Source: a virus
Reading direction: 5' to 3' (one strand)
Length of the DNA stretch: 48,049 nt
Virus record (IMG/VR): IMGVR_UViG_3300009106_000003
Span: 1 to 48,049 of that record
Shown piece by piece: positions 9,304 through 17,227 of this stretch (within the stretch, counting starts at the first letter, position 1; each line of letters opens with the position of its first letter). The position numbers were made by a program, and so were the translations under genes. The notes under the pieces are model-generated. The model made no database searches, was not told the DNA's origin, and was given only the letters and a program-made list of their open reading frames with translations.

Positions 9304-9393
9304 CTATTTCTTCTTACTTTTCTTTTTGGATTTTTTCTTTTTCTTCGACGGTCTTCCACGTTTCTTTCCGTATGTAGCTTTACCTCTTGGCAT
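9304..9393 (-). CDS. 29-residue Lys-rich peptide with AT-hook motif
   Basis: The peptide starts MPRGKATYGKKRGRPSKK and continues as nearly pure Lys and Ser. KRGRPSKK fits the AT-hook core (RGRP), which binds the minor groove of AT-rich DNA. The start has GAGGAAT upstream, overlapping the end of the preceding small gene. Very basic micro-proteins beside capsid genes recur in environmental phages and could bind packaged DNA. That role is inference. Confidence 0.55.
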   Translation of the reverse strand: MPRGKATYGKKRGRPSKKKKKSKKKSKKK

Positions 9394-9481
9394 TTTTATT
9401 CCTCTTCTTCATTTTGGGTTTTTTCTTCCCAACCAAAGTACCATTTCTTAAAGTTTTAATTCCTTTTCCAAATCTAGGCAT
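9380..9481 (-). CDS. 33-residue basic peptide
   Basis: It encodes MPRFGKGIKTLRNGTLVGKK followed by a Lys/Arg/Asn-rich tail. An AGGAG site precedes the ATG, and its 3' end overlaps the start of the next basic peptide by 14 bases. Two adjacent, strongly basic micro-genes point to a nucleic-acid-binding or capsid-interior function, but no domain is recognisable. Confidence 0.5.
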   Translation of the reverse strand: MPRFGKGIKTLRNGTLVGKKKPKMKKRNKNAKR

Positions 9482-9489
9482 AATAGCTC

Positions 9490-9720
9490 CTATAGTGGTT
9501 TAATTCCCATTGAACGCAACTTACTACTCACGGCATCGCCTTCCATACTTTTAATTGAATCGTCCATAGAATTCACAGAAAATTCCATCTTAGTTTGAGA
9601 CGCTATTTCGGAACGCATCCATGAATTAGTTGTAAACTTTGGCGGGTGCGCTCGCTTGCCACAAGAGCGGCAATAAAACCAACCGCCTTCGTTTTCCTTG
9701 TCGCAATGTTGACAATTCAT
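9490..9720 (-). CDS. Small zinc-ribbon protein
   Basis: The 76-residue product has an N-terminal CxxC (CQHC) and a second CRSC, spaced like a short zinc ribbon (residues 3-20), followed by a helical tail. Its ATG overlaps the stop of the preceding gene. Its position among capsid-related genes suggests a virion or assembly-associated zinc protein; no specific function can be assigned. Confidence 0.6.
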   Translation of the reverse strand: MNCQHCDKENEGGWFYCRSCGKRAHPPKFTTNSWMRSEIASQTKMEFSVNSMDDSIKSMEGDAVSSKLRSMGIKPL

Positions 9721-9914
9721 TAAGAATCGTGAACAACTACTGTCATAATTCTACCATCGCGCATTTCTACGCTATGTATAGACCGTATTGTTTTTGTAGT
9801 ATCTATTGTTTGAATATAATCATTAAGTTCTTTAGCATAAGAACCGGAAACCGAATCCGCATTTGGATTCATTTCATTGATTATAATCTTTGTAGTGGTA
9901 TTGTAATTTGCCAT
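9720..9914 (-). CDS. Hypothetical 64-residue protein
   Basis: The frame starts MANYNTTTKIIINEMNPNAD and ends TVVVHDS. It has an AAGGAAG ribosome binding site and follows a stem-loop that separates it from the capsid/decoration genes. No family was recognised. Confidence 0.55.
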   Translation of the reverse strand: MANYNTTTKIIINEMNPNADSVSGSYAKELNDYIQTIDTTKTIRSIHSVEMRDGRIMTVVVHDS

Positions 9915-9940
9915 AACTTCCTTTAAATTTTTGAACTTTC

Positions 9941-9967
9941 GGGGCTAAGTCTTTTTCACCTAGCCCC
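9941..9967 (-). terminator. Stem-loop after capsid/decoration genes
   Basis: GGGGCTA (9941-9947) pairs perfectly with TAGCCCC (9961-9967), giving a GC-rich hairpin in the 90-base gap downstream of the 144-residue decoration-like gene. On the minus strand it is followed by an A/T-rich stretch with only a broken U run, so partial termination or mRNA 3'-end protection is more likely than complete termination. It could keep capsid mRNA levels above those of the following genes. Confidence 0.5.
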
Positions 9968-10004
9968 ATACCGTTCTAAGTATTATCCTTATTTATTCGG
10001 ATTA

Positions 10005-10439
10005 TTAAGCATCAAAAGTAATGCCCGCATAATTAGCAACATGTGCTTTCACGTACCAAACGGAACCATCGGAAATTAATTCCACACTGTCACCTTTTTT
10101 GGACGCGGAAGAAAATGTGATTTTTGTATCACCAGAAGCACCGGTATCACCATCTGTACCAGCAGATTCATGTTCTGCGCTATAGACGTGACCATAAAAG
10201 TCTTCTGTAGCAGCAGCTTGAACGACCGTACACACAGCAGTATCGTAATCAGCATTCTGAATAATCACATAATTCAAACCCGGAGCAGCAGAAGGTAGCG
10301 TAATATCGACACCATTGGCATCCATAGAAATTAAGCTACCACTTTGATCTGCGGTCAAGGTTACATCTGCAGTAATATTGATGTATTTAACATCAAGGTT
10401 ACTTTTTCCACTATTATCATTTATATAATCAGCTCGCAT
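10005..10439 (-). CDS. Putative capsid decoration protein
   Basis: The 144-residue, beta-rich protein (ITADVTLTADQSGSLISMDA, then ITLPSAAPGLNYVIIQNAD) is encoded immediately downstream of the capsid gene, with a GGAGG ribosome binding site. Small beta-sandwich proteins at this locus usually decorate or stabilise the capsid. No direct family motif is visible, so this is a positional call. Confidence 0.6.
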   Translation of the reverse strand: MRADYINDNSGKSNLDVKYINITADVTLTADQSGSLISMDANGVDITLPSAAPGLNYVIIQNADYDTAVCTVVQAAATEDFYGHVYSAEHESAGTDGDTGASGDTKITFSSASKKGDSVELISDGSVWYVKAHVANYAGITFDA

Positions 10440-10450
10440 TGTATACCTCC

Positions 10451-11821
10451 CTATAAGCCTTCAACATTGTAAAGCGCATGTGATTCAGGCAATGAAATTT
10501 CAAGACCAGCTTCGGTCAAGATCATATCTTTGCGCAAATCTTCATCAGCACTTTGAACGTTTGTGATTACATGGGTATCGCGATTTAAACCATTACCGAC
10601 CAATGGACGGTAAGACAATTTGCCCATGTCAGCCATAAGCATAAAACCGCTTGAAATACCACGGAAAAGAGGTTCTTTAACTAAATGCATAGTACCATGA
10701 ATAGTTTCGATAGTCATGATTTTATGCCCAAAAGCACCATCACGTTTATCAAAATTATATTGGTTAACGCTATTTGAATACCCCATAGAAGCATCCATGA
10801 AAGCGCCATCGCCTAACTTGTTAAAGAAAGTGATAACAGGTAAACCTGCTAAGACCAATTTGTCGCCACTTGCGCCACGAGCAGGGTCGTAAATCACTTC
10901 AAAGTCAGAAAGCAATCTATCATAAGTTAATTCAGCTTGAGCCACACTTCTATAGTATGGCGCACCAGATGAATATGCAAAAGCAGAATCATCAGTAGTA
11001 GGAGCTGCGTTCTTAACGATATGTCCTACCAAGCCTTCAGTATACTGGATACCGCCAGTGCGGGCACGTTGACCAAAGAGCATAGCTCTTTCAATATCAA
11101 CCTTATGTTCGCGAAGTTTCAACGCCCAAATGCGTTCCCATTCGTTAGCATAGCCACGATAGCGGGTAGCAATTGAAGTGTTAGACATCTCGGCAGAAGT
11201 TTTAAAGATTTGGGTATACCCGAAATCATTTTCAATTTCGCCAGACCAAGCATCGGGAGAACCCGTACCTTCGCCAAAAGCAGTACCGATTACTTGACAA
11301 CCATCATTGTTGCTAAGTACATTATAGTCCGCTACCCCGGAGTTCGAAACATCTACGATTTTACCAGTAAATGTGGTAGTAGAACCTGCATCGACAGGGC
11401 CGGTTTCAACCCGAACCAATGTTTGTGCAAATCCTGCAGTGCTATCTACGGTAGATACCGCAAATACCATTCCTTTGACTAGCCAATCAATAGAAGCACC
11501 AGAACCGTCATCTACAGAAAAACTGTAAGAAGAACTGGCACTAACCGCGCTTTCACTGTTTACATGGGCAGCCAAATTAAAGTTACGACTTGTCCAATCA
11601 ATTTTTGAACGGTTTTCTAAAAACCGAAACAAAGAATCATCCGTAGGAACTTTAGCCACTTTAGACAAATAGACAAAAAATGGAGATTCTTCGGGAGCGA
11701 GTTCTGCAACTCGGTCTGAAAAATCATATAACCTACGGAGATCTGGGGCTTGACCGACACCAGCACTTGTGGTGCTAGCCGTAACATCACTAGAGAGTTT
11801 TAATCCCTGTTTAATAGCCAT
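10451..11821 (-). CDS. Major capsid protein
   Basis: This 456-residue protein lies after terminase, portal and scaffold-like genes, the standard slot for the capsid subunit. Features include the N-terminal APEESPFFVYLSKV segment, typical of capsid N-arms, a long helix with ALKLREHKVDIERAMLFGQR, and a C-terminal region with HTVHLVKEP-like strands before FRGISSGFMLMADM. There are no membrane segments. The HK97 fold is expected for tailed phages but is not proven by sequence here. It is flanked by a scaffold-like gene and a decoration candidate. Confidence 0.8.
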   Translation of the reverse strand: MAIKQGLKLSSDVTASTTSAGVGQAPDLRRLYDFSDRVAELAPEESPFFVYLSKVAKVPTDDSLFRFLENRSKIDWTSRNFNLAAHVNSESAVSASSSYSFSVDDGSGASIDWLVKGMVFAVSTVDSTAGFAQTLVRVETGPVDAGSTTTFTGKIVDVSNSGVADYNVLSNNDGCQVIGTAFGEGTGSPDAWSGEIENDFGYTQIFKTSAEMSNTSIATRYRGYANEWERIWALKLREHKVDIERAMLFGQRARTGGIQYTEGLVGHIVKNAAPTTDDSAFAYSSGAPYYRSVAQAELTYDRLLSDFEVIYDPARGASGDKLVLAGLPVITFFNKLGDGAFMDASMGYSNSVNQYNFDKRDGAFGHKIMTIETIHGTMHLVKEPLFRGISSGFMLMADMGKLSYRPLVGNGLNRDTHVITNVQSADEDLRKDMILTEAGLEISLPESHALYNVEGL

Positions 11822-11843
11822 TTATTTAGTCTCCATATATATT

Positions 11844-12698
11844 TTATGGGATTCGTCCACTGTTACTAGCTTGTAAAATCCTATCCCAAGCAGCGTCTTG
11901 TTCGTTCTTTGCAGGTGCGGGTTCACCGCCCTGTAGAACTCCTGCCGACCTAGGGATTGATTGAGTTTGCTTTATCGCTTCAATATTTTCAGATGGCGGT
12001 GCTTCAGTTCCCTTATTGTAATACTTCCTATATACATCAATTAATAAATCGATGGGAAGTTCATCTCGGGGCGCTGTAGCAAATTCAATAAAATTTTGAA
12101 TTTCCGATTCATCATCCATATTGTAACTATTTTTCAACTCATTCTTGAGATTTTGCATAGCAACCTGACCTTGTAATTCAGCCATATGTCCACCAACGGC
12201 TTCATCTACCAAGGCTTTCTCCTGTGCCATTCGCATCTTATACGAAGGGCTATCAGGTTTATAGTAAGCTTCCCAAGGGTCAAAAGAAGATTCATCTACA
12301 TGTTCAGTATCTCCCTTAGTACTGGCCTTGCCTTCAAGTCTTTCCCGGATAGCATCCACCACGTCAGGCCTTTGCTCTAATACGCTTTTTAATTCGCGTA
12401 ATTGAGATAAGTCTTCCGCTTGTCCATTCAATGCATCATATTCAGATTTCTGCTTATCATACATTGATTGAAACTTCTTAGCTTCTGCTTCCCAATCCGT
12501 ACCATAATCAATCCCACCTTCATTGCCTTCGTCCGTTAGGACACTAGGCGGTTTACTATCCGGTGTGAGTTCTTCGGACGGAACATCAGAAGCGAATTCA
12601 TCCACATTCGCCAATTGAACACGTTCATTTGGATTATCAGATGATAACGCTTCTTCGTAACTTTGTGCGCCAGTTTCTTCTTGTCTTTGGTCTTCCAT
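11844..12698 (-). CDS. Putative scaffolding protein
   Basis: The product is acidic and helical, about 284 residues from the ATG at 12698, which has an AAGGAG site six bases upstream and is preferred over an in-frame TTG at 12713. The first 80 residues are disordered and Glu/Ser/Pro-rich; residues 80-230 are strongly helical (WEAEAKKFQSMYDKQKSEYD). High charge, low complexity and position between portal and capsid genes are characteristic of capsid scaffolds, which are poorly conserved in sequence. Confidence 0.7.
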   Translation of the reverse strand: MEDQRQEETGAQSYEEALSSDNPNERVQLANVDEFASDVPSEELTPDSKPPSVLTDEGNEGGIDYGTDWEAEAKKFQSMYDKQKSEYDALNGQAEDLSQLRELKSVLEQRPDVVDAIRERLEGKASTKGDTEHVDESSFDPWEAYYKPDSPSYKMRMAQEKALVDEAVGGHMAELQGQVAMQNLKNELKNSYNMDDESEIQNFIEFATAPRDELPIDLLIDVYRKYYNKGTEAPPSENIEAIKQTQSIPRSAGVLQGGEPAPAKNEQDAAWDRILQASNSGRIP

Positions 12699-12699
12699 T

Positions 12700-12840
12700 T
12701 TAACTCCTTTCAATCTCCCTATTCTTAACGGACTCTACCTTTCGATATTCCGATAGGGCTTGACTGTATTTGTTTTTACCATCAACGCCTCTATTTAGAG
12801 GCTCCCCTTTTGCCTTTGTCTTTAGCAGCTTCTTTGGCAC
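12700..12840 (-). CDS. Small protein overlapping the portal 3' end
   Basis: This 46-residue frame shares about 50 bases with the end of the portal gene in another frame and covers the gap before the scaffold gene. The part outside the overlap reads NRGVDGKNKYSQALSEYRKV, a coherent charged helix. The only canonical start is GTG at 12840 without a clear ribosome binding site, so the exact start is uncertain. It ends one base before the scaffold ATG, consistent with coupling. Function unknown. Confidence 0.45.
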   Translation of the reverse strand: MPKKLLKTKAKGEPLNRGVDGKNKYSQALSEYRKVESVKNREIERS

Positions 12841-14794
12841 GAAAATCAGCTTTATCAATCACGCTTTCCATCTTATTAAGATTAACCCGTTCCTTATACT
12901 TGGCTTCCGTGATAACCTCGTTAAGATTGGACTTGAATTTTTCCGCAATAACTTGCTTCTTAGCATGCACGCTTTCACGTTCAGCCGTTTGCAAATCACC
13001 ACTTACGTCTTTTAATTGACCTTCAAGTTGCTCTATATATGATTGCATCTGCGCCATCATACCTTTTCGCTGTAAGACACCTTCTTTGTCAAAGATTTCA
13101 GTTTTCTTTAAAACCTCGACATCATCTACCAAGCCCAACTGATACGCTTCCAAATACATATTGTACTCGGCCACCTTATTTGATGGTAGCGTTGAACCTG
13201 ATATAATTTTAACGTCATGCTGACCAATCGTAATATCATTTTCGATTGACAACAATTCGTTAGTTTTGTCATCATACAACCTATTGTTAACCGTAAATTC
13301 GGTCAAGTCGTTATTAGGTTGCACGATTCTAAATGTTTTCTTAAAATTATAATGACCCTTAGCCATTGAATAAATACAACGACCTAGTCTAGTTAAGCTT
13401 CCTTCTATGTCGCGCAGTTTAGACTTGCCACGGCTTTCTCCCATTTCAGAAAGCATAGCAGTCCCGCGAACAGTATCCGGTGCTTTATCACGGAATCCCT
13501 GCATCAATTCAGGAATCCCAAAATTTAAATCTATATAATGCTCCACCCTATCAATTAAATGATAAAATTCAGCAGCTAATGGAGAAGGTTGTGGAAAGTG
13601 TGGTTCGCCAAACTCGGGATTGTATTCAATCACCGCATTCGGATTTGCCCAATCTCTTTCCAATTGACCCAAGTCATCCACACTGCCTTCCGGAACCAAC
13701 AACTTTAAGCCTGCAGAAGATTGTGCGTGACTTAAGGTTAGGGAAAATAATTTATTAATAAGACGTTGTGAATCCTTTACCTTGGTAACGTCTGATTTCG
13801 GGTAGGGTGTATTCGTCCACAAGTTTGGGACTGGTATTACAGGGTATATGTCACAATTTAGCACTTGGTCGTACAACAAAGTTTGCCCTACAGTTGCTAC
13901 GTTGCGAATCCGCGTTTGTAAGACTTCTACAGCATCTACCAGTCCCGATTCTATTAAATGTGAATTTTCTTCTAAGATTTGTTCATATTCTTCCAATGAA
14001 ACAATCTTTTCTTCACCATTTTGCTTATTGAACAAACGATAAAAAGGTACTTTTACTTTTTCAAATCTTTCTAAGATACGATACTTTTCAAATCCGCCTC
14101 TATCTATATTTTTAACCACGTCGGGCGTAAAGGACATAGATGAATTCTTTTTACTAGAAGAAGGATAATCTTCTTCATCATCTGCAGATTCTATATCATT
14201 TGCAATGTCTGAAAGTTGTGGATATAAATTAACAAGTTGATCTTTTGTTAATATTGTGGAAAGAATAACAGCCGAAGAATCGCCAAAGTATCTATCTCTA
14301 GACGCTGGGTCTACATAAACACGAAAAGGGTTAACATAGGTAAATTTTATGTCACCCCTTCCAAAGTCCGATTCTGTATCGGTATATACATAAAAATATC
14401 CCAAGCCAGAAACCGCATAATCGTGGACAGCATTCTTGAATTGCATATCTCCATCGGAAATATCCCATACATATTCAAGTATAGTCCGCCAAACATTGGC
14501 TAAACGATTGTCGGAATCCTCCCGCCCTATAGCGGAAAACCTAGGGTTCTTAGAAGTTAATAATGATTTTAGTTTATCTACGGCAGCATATACACGGTCA
14601 ATTACAAAATCACCTTGACCAACGGATTGCAATGACTCTGATTCTTCTTGTGTATAATGGTTTCCCAATACAAAGTCTACGGCTTCACGCGCTTCGGTTT
14701 CCCAATCAACTCTGGCATCCCGCCATCTACGCCATAGGTCTCTGTTTTTTTGTGCTTCGTCTTGCTCTACAAAATTATTTTCTTGTGCGATAAT
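12791..14794 (-). CDS. Portal protein with probable AUU/AUC start
   Basis: The portal forms the dodecameric DNA entry vertex. The sequence resembles P22-like portals: FRVYVDPASRDRYFGDSSAV, a long central helical stem (LAAEFYHLIDRVEHYIDLNF) and a helical C-terminus. A frame beginning at TTG 14668 would omit 42 codons with clear portal character (DLWRRWRDARVDWETEAREA). Within the open frame upstream there is no ATG, GTG or TTG, but AGGAG at 14804-14800 lies five bases before ATT (14794) and eight before ATC (14791). I therefore place the start at ATT 14794, about 667 residues. A base error in the assembly is the main alternative. Confidence 0.8.
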   Translation of the reverse strand: MIAQENNFVEQDEAQKNRDLWRRWRDARVDWETEAREAVDFVLGNHYTQEESESLQSVGQGDFVIDRVYAAVDKLKSLLTSKNPRFSAIGREDSDNRLANVWRTILEYVWDISDGDMQFKNAVHDYAVSGLGYFYVYTDTESDFGRGDIKFTYVNPFRVYVDPASRDRYFGDSSAVILSTILTKDQLVNLYPQLSDIANDIESADDEEDYPSSSKKNSSMSFTPDVVKNIDRGGFEKYRILERFEKVKVPFYRLFNKQNGEEKIVSLEEYEQILEENSHLIESGLVDAVEVLQTRIRNVATVGQTLLYDQVLNCDIYPVIPVPNLWTNTPYPKSDVTKVKDSQRLINKLFSLTLSHAQSSAGLKLLVPEGSVDDLGQLERDWANPNAVIEYNPEFGEPHFPQPSPLAAEFYHLIDRVEHYIDLNFGIPELMQGFRDKAPDTVRGTAMLSEMGESRGKSKLRDIEGSLTRLGRCIYSMAKGHYNFKKTFRIVQPNNDLTEFTVNNRLYDDKTNELLSIENDITIGQHDVKIISGSTLPSNKVAEYNMYLEAYQLGLVDDVEVLKKTEIFDKEGVLQRKGMMAQMQSYIEQLEGQLKDVSGDLQTAERESVHAKKQVIAEKFKSNLNEVITEAKYKERVNLNKMESVIDKADFRAKEAAKDKGKRGASK

Positions 14795-14830
14795 AAAGTC
14801 TCCTGTTTCGCAATATACCCTTTAATATAT

Positions 14831-14859
14831 AATATAACAAATTTAGGGTACTTTGTCAA
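14831..14859 (-). promoter_or_regulatory. Sigma-70 promoter for portal and head genes
   Basis: On the minus strand TTGACA (14859-14854) is separated by 17 bases from TATATT (14836-14831). An A-tract and CAC stand directly before the -35 box. Transcription would begin near 14824 and give a leader of roughly 30 bases with AGGAG before the portal start. The sequence lies in the only gap between the large terminase and the portal. Confidence 0.7.
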
Positions 14860-14876
14860 GTGTTTTTTTTAATTTT

Positions 14877-16472
14877 TTACAATCTTTGTCCAGTCATCCA
14901 ACTTCTCAACACCTTTCTAGCCCTTTTTTCTTGCATACTGTCTATTTCATTTTCAAAATTCGAAGCATCAAATTTATGGGATAATGGCGATCTGGCATTC
15001 ACAGCACTATACCACAATCCGTCCAAAAGGTCATCATTCTTACCCTTGGGAAAGTGAAACATTTCATCAATTAATTCTTGATGTTGCTTCTTAATATACA
15101 ATTTCTTCCTGTTAACCAATGGGCATAACAAAGCTTCTATTCTATCTTCCTTCTTGATTCCGGTAGGCGGTCTTACGCCCCTAGCTATACCCGGCGCCAT
15201 CTTTCTATCTTGCCCAGATAAGTTATTAACCGCATCCTTAATAACGCCTTGCGCACCAACATGTTCCACATTCGCACGCCTTAATGGTTGATATTCCTTC
15301 GCCATTTCAAAAATCTTTTTAGGCATATCGTACAAAGGAAAATGTTCACGAAAGTATTCTATCACATAATAATTCTTATCACTATCAACGCCAACGACCA
15401 TTATAACTTGATAGTCATTCTTCGCCGTAGATTCATAAGCCAAGTCAACACCCATGTAAACATTAACCGGAATAGCGTCTTGCTTTGTAATTATATAGGC
15501 TTGGTTATTCTTAGCAATGAATTGACCATCATAATAGTTAATCCTATCAACCTTAAACTTCGCAGAATCAAGGTCGCGGGCATCATTCATATATTCTTGA
15601 GCAAACTTATGTGTAAGCCCTTGTTCTATATACCCACGTTTAATTTCGTTTAACTTCGTCTTGTTGAAATAGTCAGGCCAAAGAACCTTCCCATCTTCCA
15701 TAGCCCTGTGAAACACAACTTCCCAAGTATATTCTTCTTCATTTTCTTCGGCAGCTAAATACCCATCATATATTGATTGCAAGAATGAATCATAATGAAC
15801 AATAGTGCCAATAAGCCAAACCGAACCTTCGCTACCTTTAGATTCTTCCAATGCGGGTATAACCGTTGACATTACCCACTCTTTAATTTCCGATCTACGT
15901 TCAGGTGTCTTTGTATTCAATTCAGATTCGAAATCGTCCAATACAATCTTAGTATAACGTAAACCCAATTCTGATCTACCACGTAAGCGTTGAGTTGTAC
16001 CTTTAGAAATAATTCTGTCACCCTTAGATGTGGTAATTTCCTTTTCCGTCCACTTTTTTCCAACTATATCTCCAAAATAATAATTAAGGGCAGGATTAAA
16101 TTCTATATGCGATTTAATATATTTCAAATGGTCTACAGCTTGACTTTGTTCTTCAGAAACAAAAGCTATAAATTCGCGCTTACCTTCGGAATTAAAAAAT
16201 ATTTTATGCAACAACGCAGCCTTCACATAGGTACTTTTAGCATGACCCCGAGGAACTATAGCGCAAATCCTTTTGATGTCATCATTAAGAAGAACATCGC
16301 CCAGTCCGTGATGAAACGGCGCGGGCTTACTTTTCATAAAGTCTTCCGCTAAGAACAACTGACCAAATGTTACCAAATCATTTGAAGCTAATTGTAATAC
16401 ACGTTCCTTTTCGCCAAGGTCGGGCGGTATTATATTAAACGTTTCTATCTTTTCTTTTTTCCCAGTCGCCAC
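14877..16472 (-). CDS. terL: Terminase large subunit
   Basis: The 531-residue packaging motor has an ATPase with a variant Walker A, PRGHAKST (residues 74-81), and Walker B KIVLDDFES (about 175-183, catalytic acid included). The C-terminal RNase H-like nuclease follows, with MGVDLAYES near residue 350 and a late acidic motif in GKNDDLLDG near 485. It would pump DNA through the portal encoded next and cut concatemers. Its 5' end overlaps the cyclotransferase-like gene by 38 bases, so the two are translated from one message. Confidence 0.93.
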   Translation of the reverse strand: MATGKKEKIETFNIIPPDLGEKERVLQLASNDLVTFGQLFLAEDFMKSKPAPFHHGLGDVLLNDDIKRICAIVPRGHAKSTYVKAALLHKIFFNSEGKREFIAFVSEEQSQAVDHLKYIKSHIEFNPALNYYFGDIVGKKWTEKEITTSKGDRIISKGTTQRLRGRSELGLRYTKIVLDDFESELNTKTPERRSEIKEWVMSTVIPALEESKGSEGSVWLIGTIVHYDSFLQSIYDGYLAAEENEEEYTWEVVFHRAMEDGKVLWPDYFNKTKLNEIKRGYIEQGLTHKFAQEYMNDARDLDSAKFKVDRINYYDGQFIAKNNQAYIITKQDAIPVNVYMGVDLAYESTAKNDYQVIMVVGVDSDKNYYVIEYFREHFPLYDMPKKIFEMAKEYQPLRRANVEHVGAQGVIKDAVNNLSGQDRKMAPGIARGVRPPTGIKKEDRIEALLCPLVNRKKLYIKKQHQELIDEMFHFPKGKNDDLLDGLWYSAVNARSPLSHKFDASNFENEIDSMQEKRARKVLRSWMTGQRL

Positions 16473-16797
16473 TTTCTATAACCTCAAATATGCTTTCATT
16501 TTGTAACAAATCATCGCCCGCAACATATACCCACGCATTTTCTTCGTTCCCATCATCCATCTTCACGCGTGTCCTTACCCTGCGATATAATCCTTGGGCA
16601 ATTCCTTCGTACTTATCGTACACCCTTAAATCTTCCTTTGAAACATCCAAGACTTCAACGACGACACCCTTCCCTTCGGGGTTATGAATAACCGCAGGGA
16701 ATTTTGTATGTCCCGGATACACAAGCGTGCAATCCGACATTTTCCCCTTATTAGAATCCCCGCGTCTTAGTGTTCCATAAACAGCCAACTTCTCCAT
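16435..16797 (-). CDS. Gamma-glutamylcyclotransferase-like (AIG2/GGCT fold) protein
   Basis: The 120-residue protein begins MEKLAVYGTLRRGDSN, the hallmark substrate-binding loop of the AIG2/GGCT fold. YDKYEG near residues 75-80 supplies the glutamate expected as catalytic base in cyclotransferases, followed by YRRVRTRV. Characterised relatives release 5-oxoproline from gamma-glutamyl amines or peptides. It sits between a small zinc protein and terL. Amidoligases and a class II glutaminase occur in the same genome (23,029-27,592), so it may act on gamma-glutamyl bonds they make. The family call is strong, the substrate unknown. Confidence 0.8.
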   Translation of the reverse strand: MEKLAVYGTLRRGDSNKGKMSDCTLVYPGHTKFPAVIHNPEGKGVVVEVLDVSKEDLRVYDKYEGIAQGLYRRVRTRVKMDDGNEENAWVYVAGDDLLQNESIFEVIESGDWEKRKDRNV

Positions 16798-17016
16798 TTA
16801 GACCTCCAATCTACCTTCAAGCCAATCTTCTACTTCTTCAGGAAATATTTCTACTTCCCTATAAATCGGCAAACACATTTCACACGACACCAAGTATGAA
16901 ACCGCCTTGTTTCCTTCCTCGTCAAAGTCCCTGATCATTATTTCGCCATTAAGACTTTCAAACCATTCAGAACCTATTTCATGCCCACAACACGCAACCA
17001 TATCACGCTTCCCCAC
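16798..17016 (-). CDS. Small cysteine-rich protein
   Basis: The 72-residue acidic product has VACCGHEIG near the N-terminus and SCEMCLP near residue 45, four Cys/His pairs plausibly binding zinc. It overlaps the upstream gene by 14 bases and ends just before the cyclotransferase-like start. No family recognised. Confidence 0.55.
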   Translation of the reverse strand: MGKRDMVACCGHEIGSEWFESLNGEIMIRDFDEEGNKAVSYLVSCEMCLPIYREVEIFPEEVEDWLEGRLEV

Positions 17017-17227
17017 AATGGTTAACCAATCCCGGCAATTCTATTTCTAAGTCGCCATCATACAAGGTATAACATTCTACGCATTGCGCATGCATCTCCC
17101 CATCATCAAGATCATACCAAATTGAAGTATAGTTCTTCATTGGGAAGTCGCAAATAACACAATACCTATTTTTCAACTTCTCTTTCAGCGCTAACGAGCT
17201 GTTTCTGATTTCCCGCTGAGATCGCAT
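17003..17227 (-). CDS. Small zinc-finger-like protein
   Basis: The 74-residue frame contains CVICDFP and CVECYTLYDGD, two CxxC pairs suggesting a zinc-bound fold. The ATG at 17227 lies inside the 3' end of the small terminase gene and has AAGGA eight bases upstream; a TTG at 17176 is an alternative that would remove most of the 62-base overlap. Function unknown. Confidence 0.5.
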   Translation of the reverse strand: MRSQREIRNSSLALKEKLKNRYCVICDFPMKNYTSIWYDLDDGEMHAQCVECYTLYDGDLEIELPGLVNHCGEA

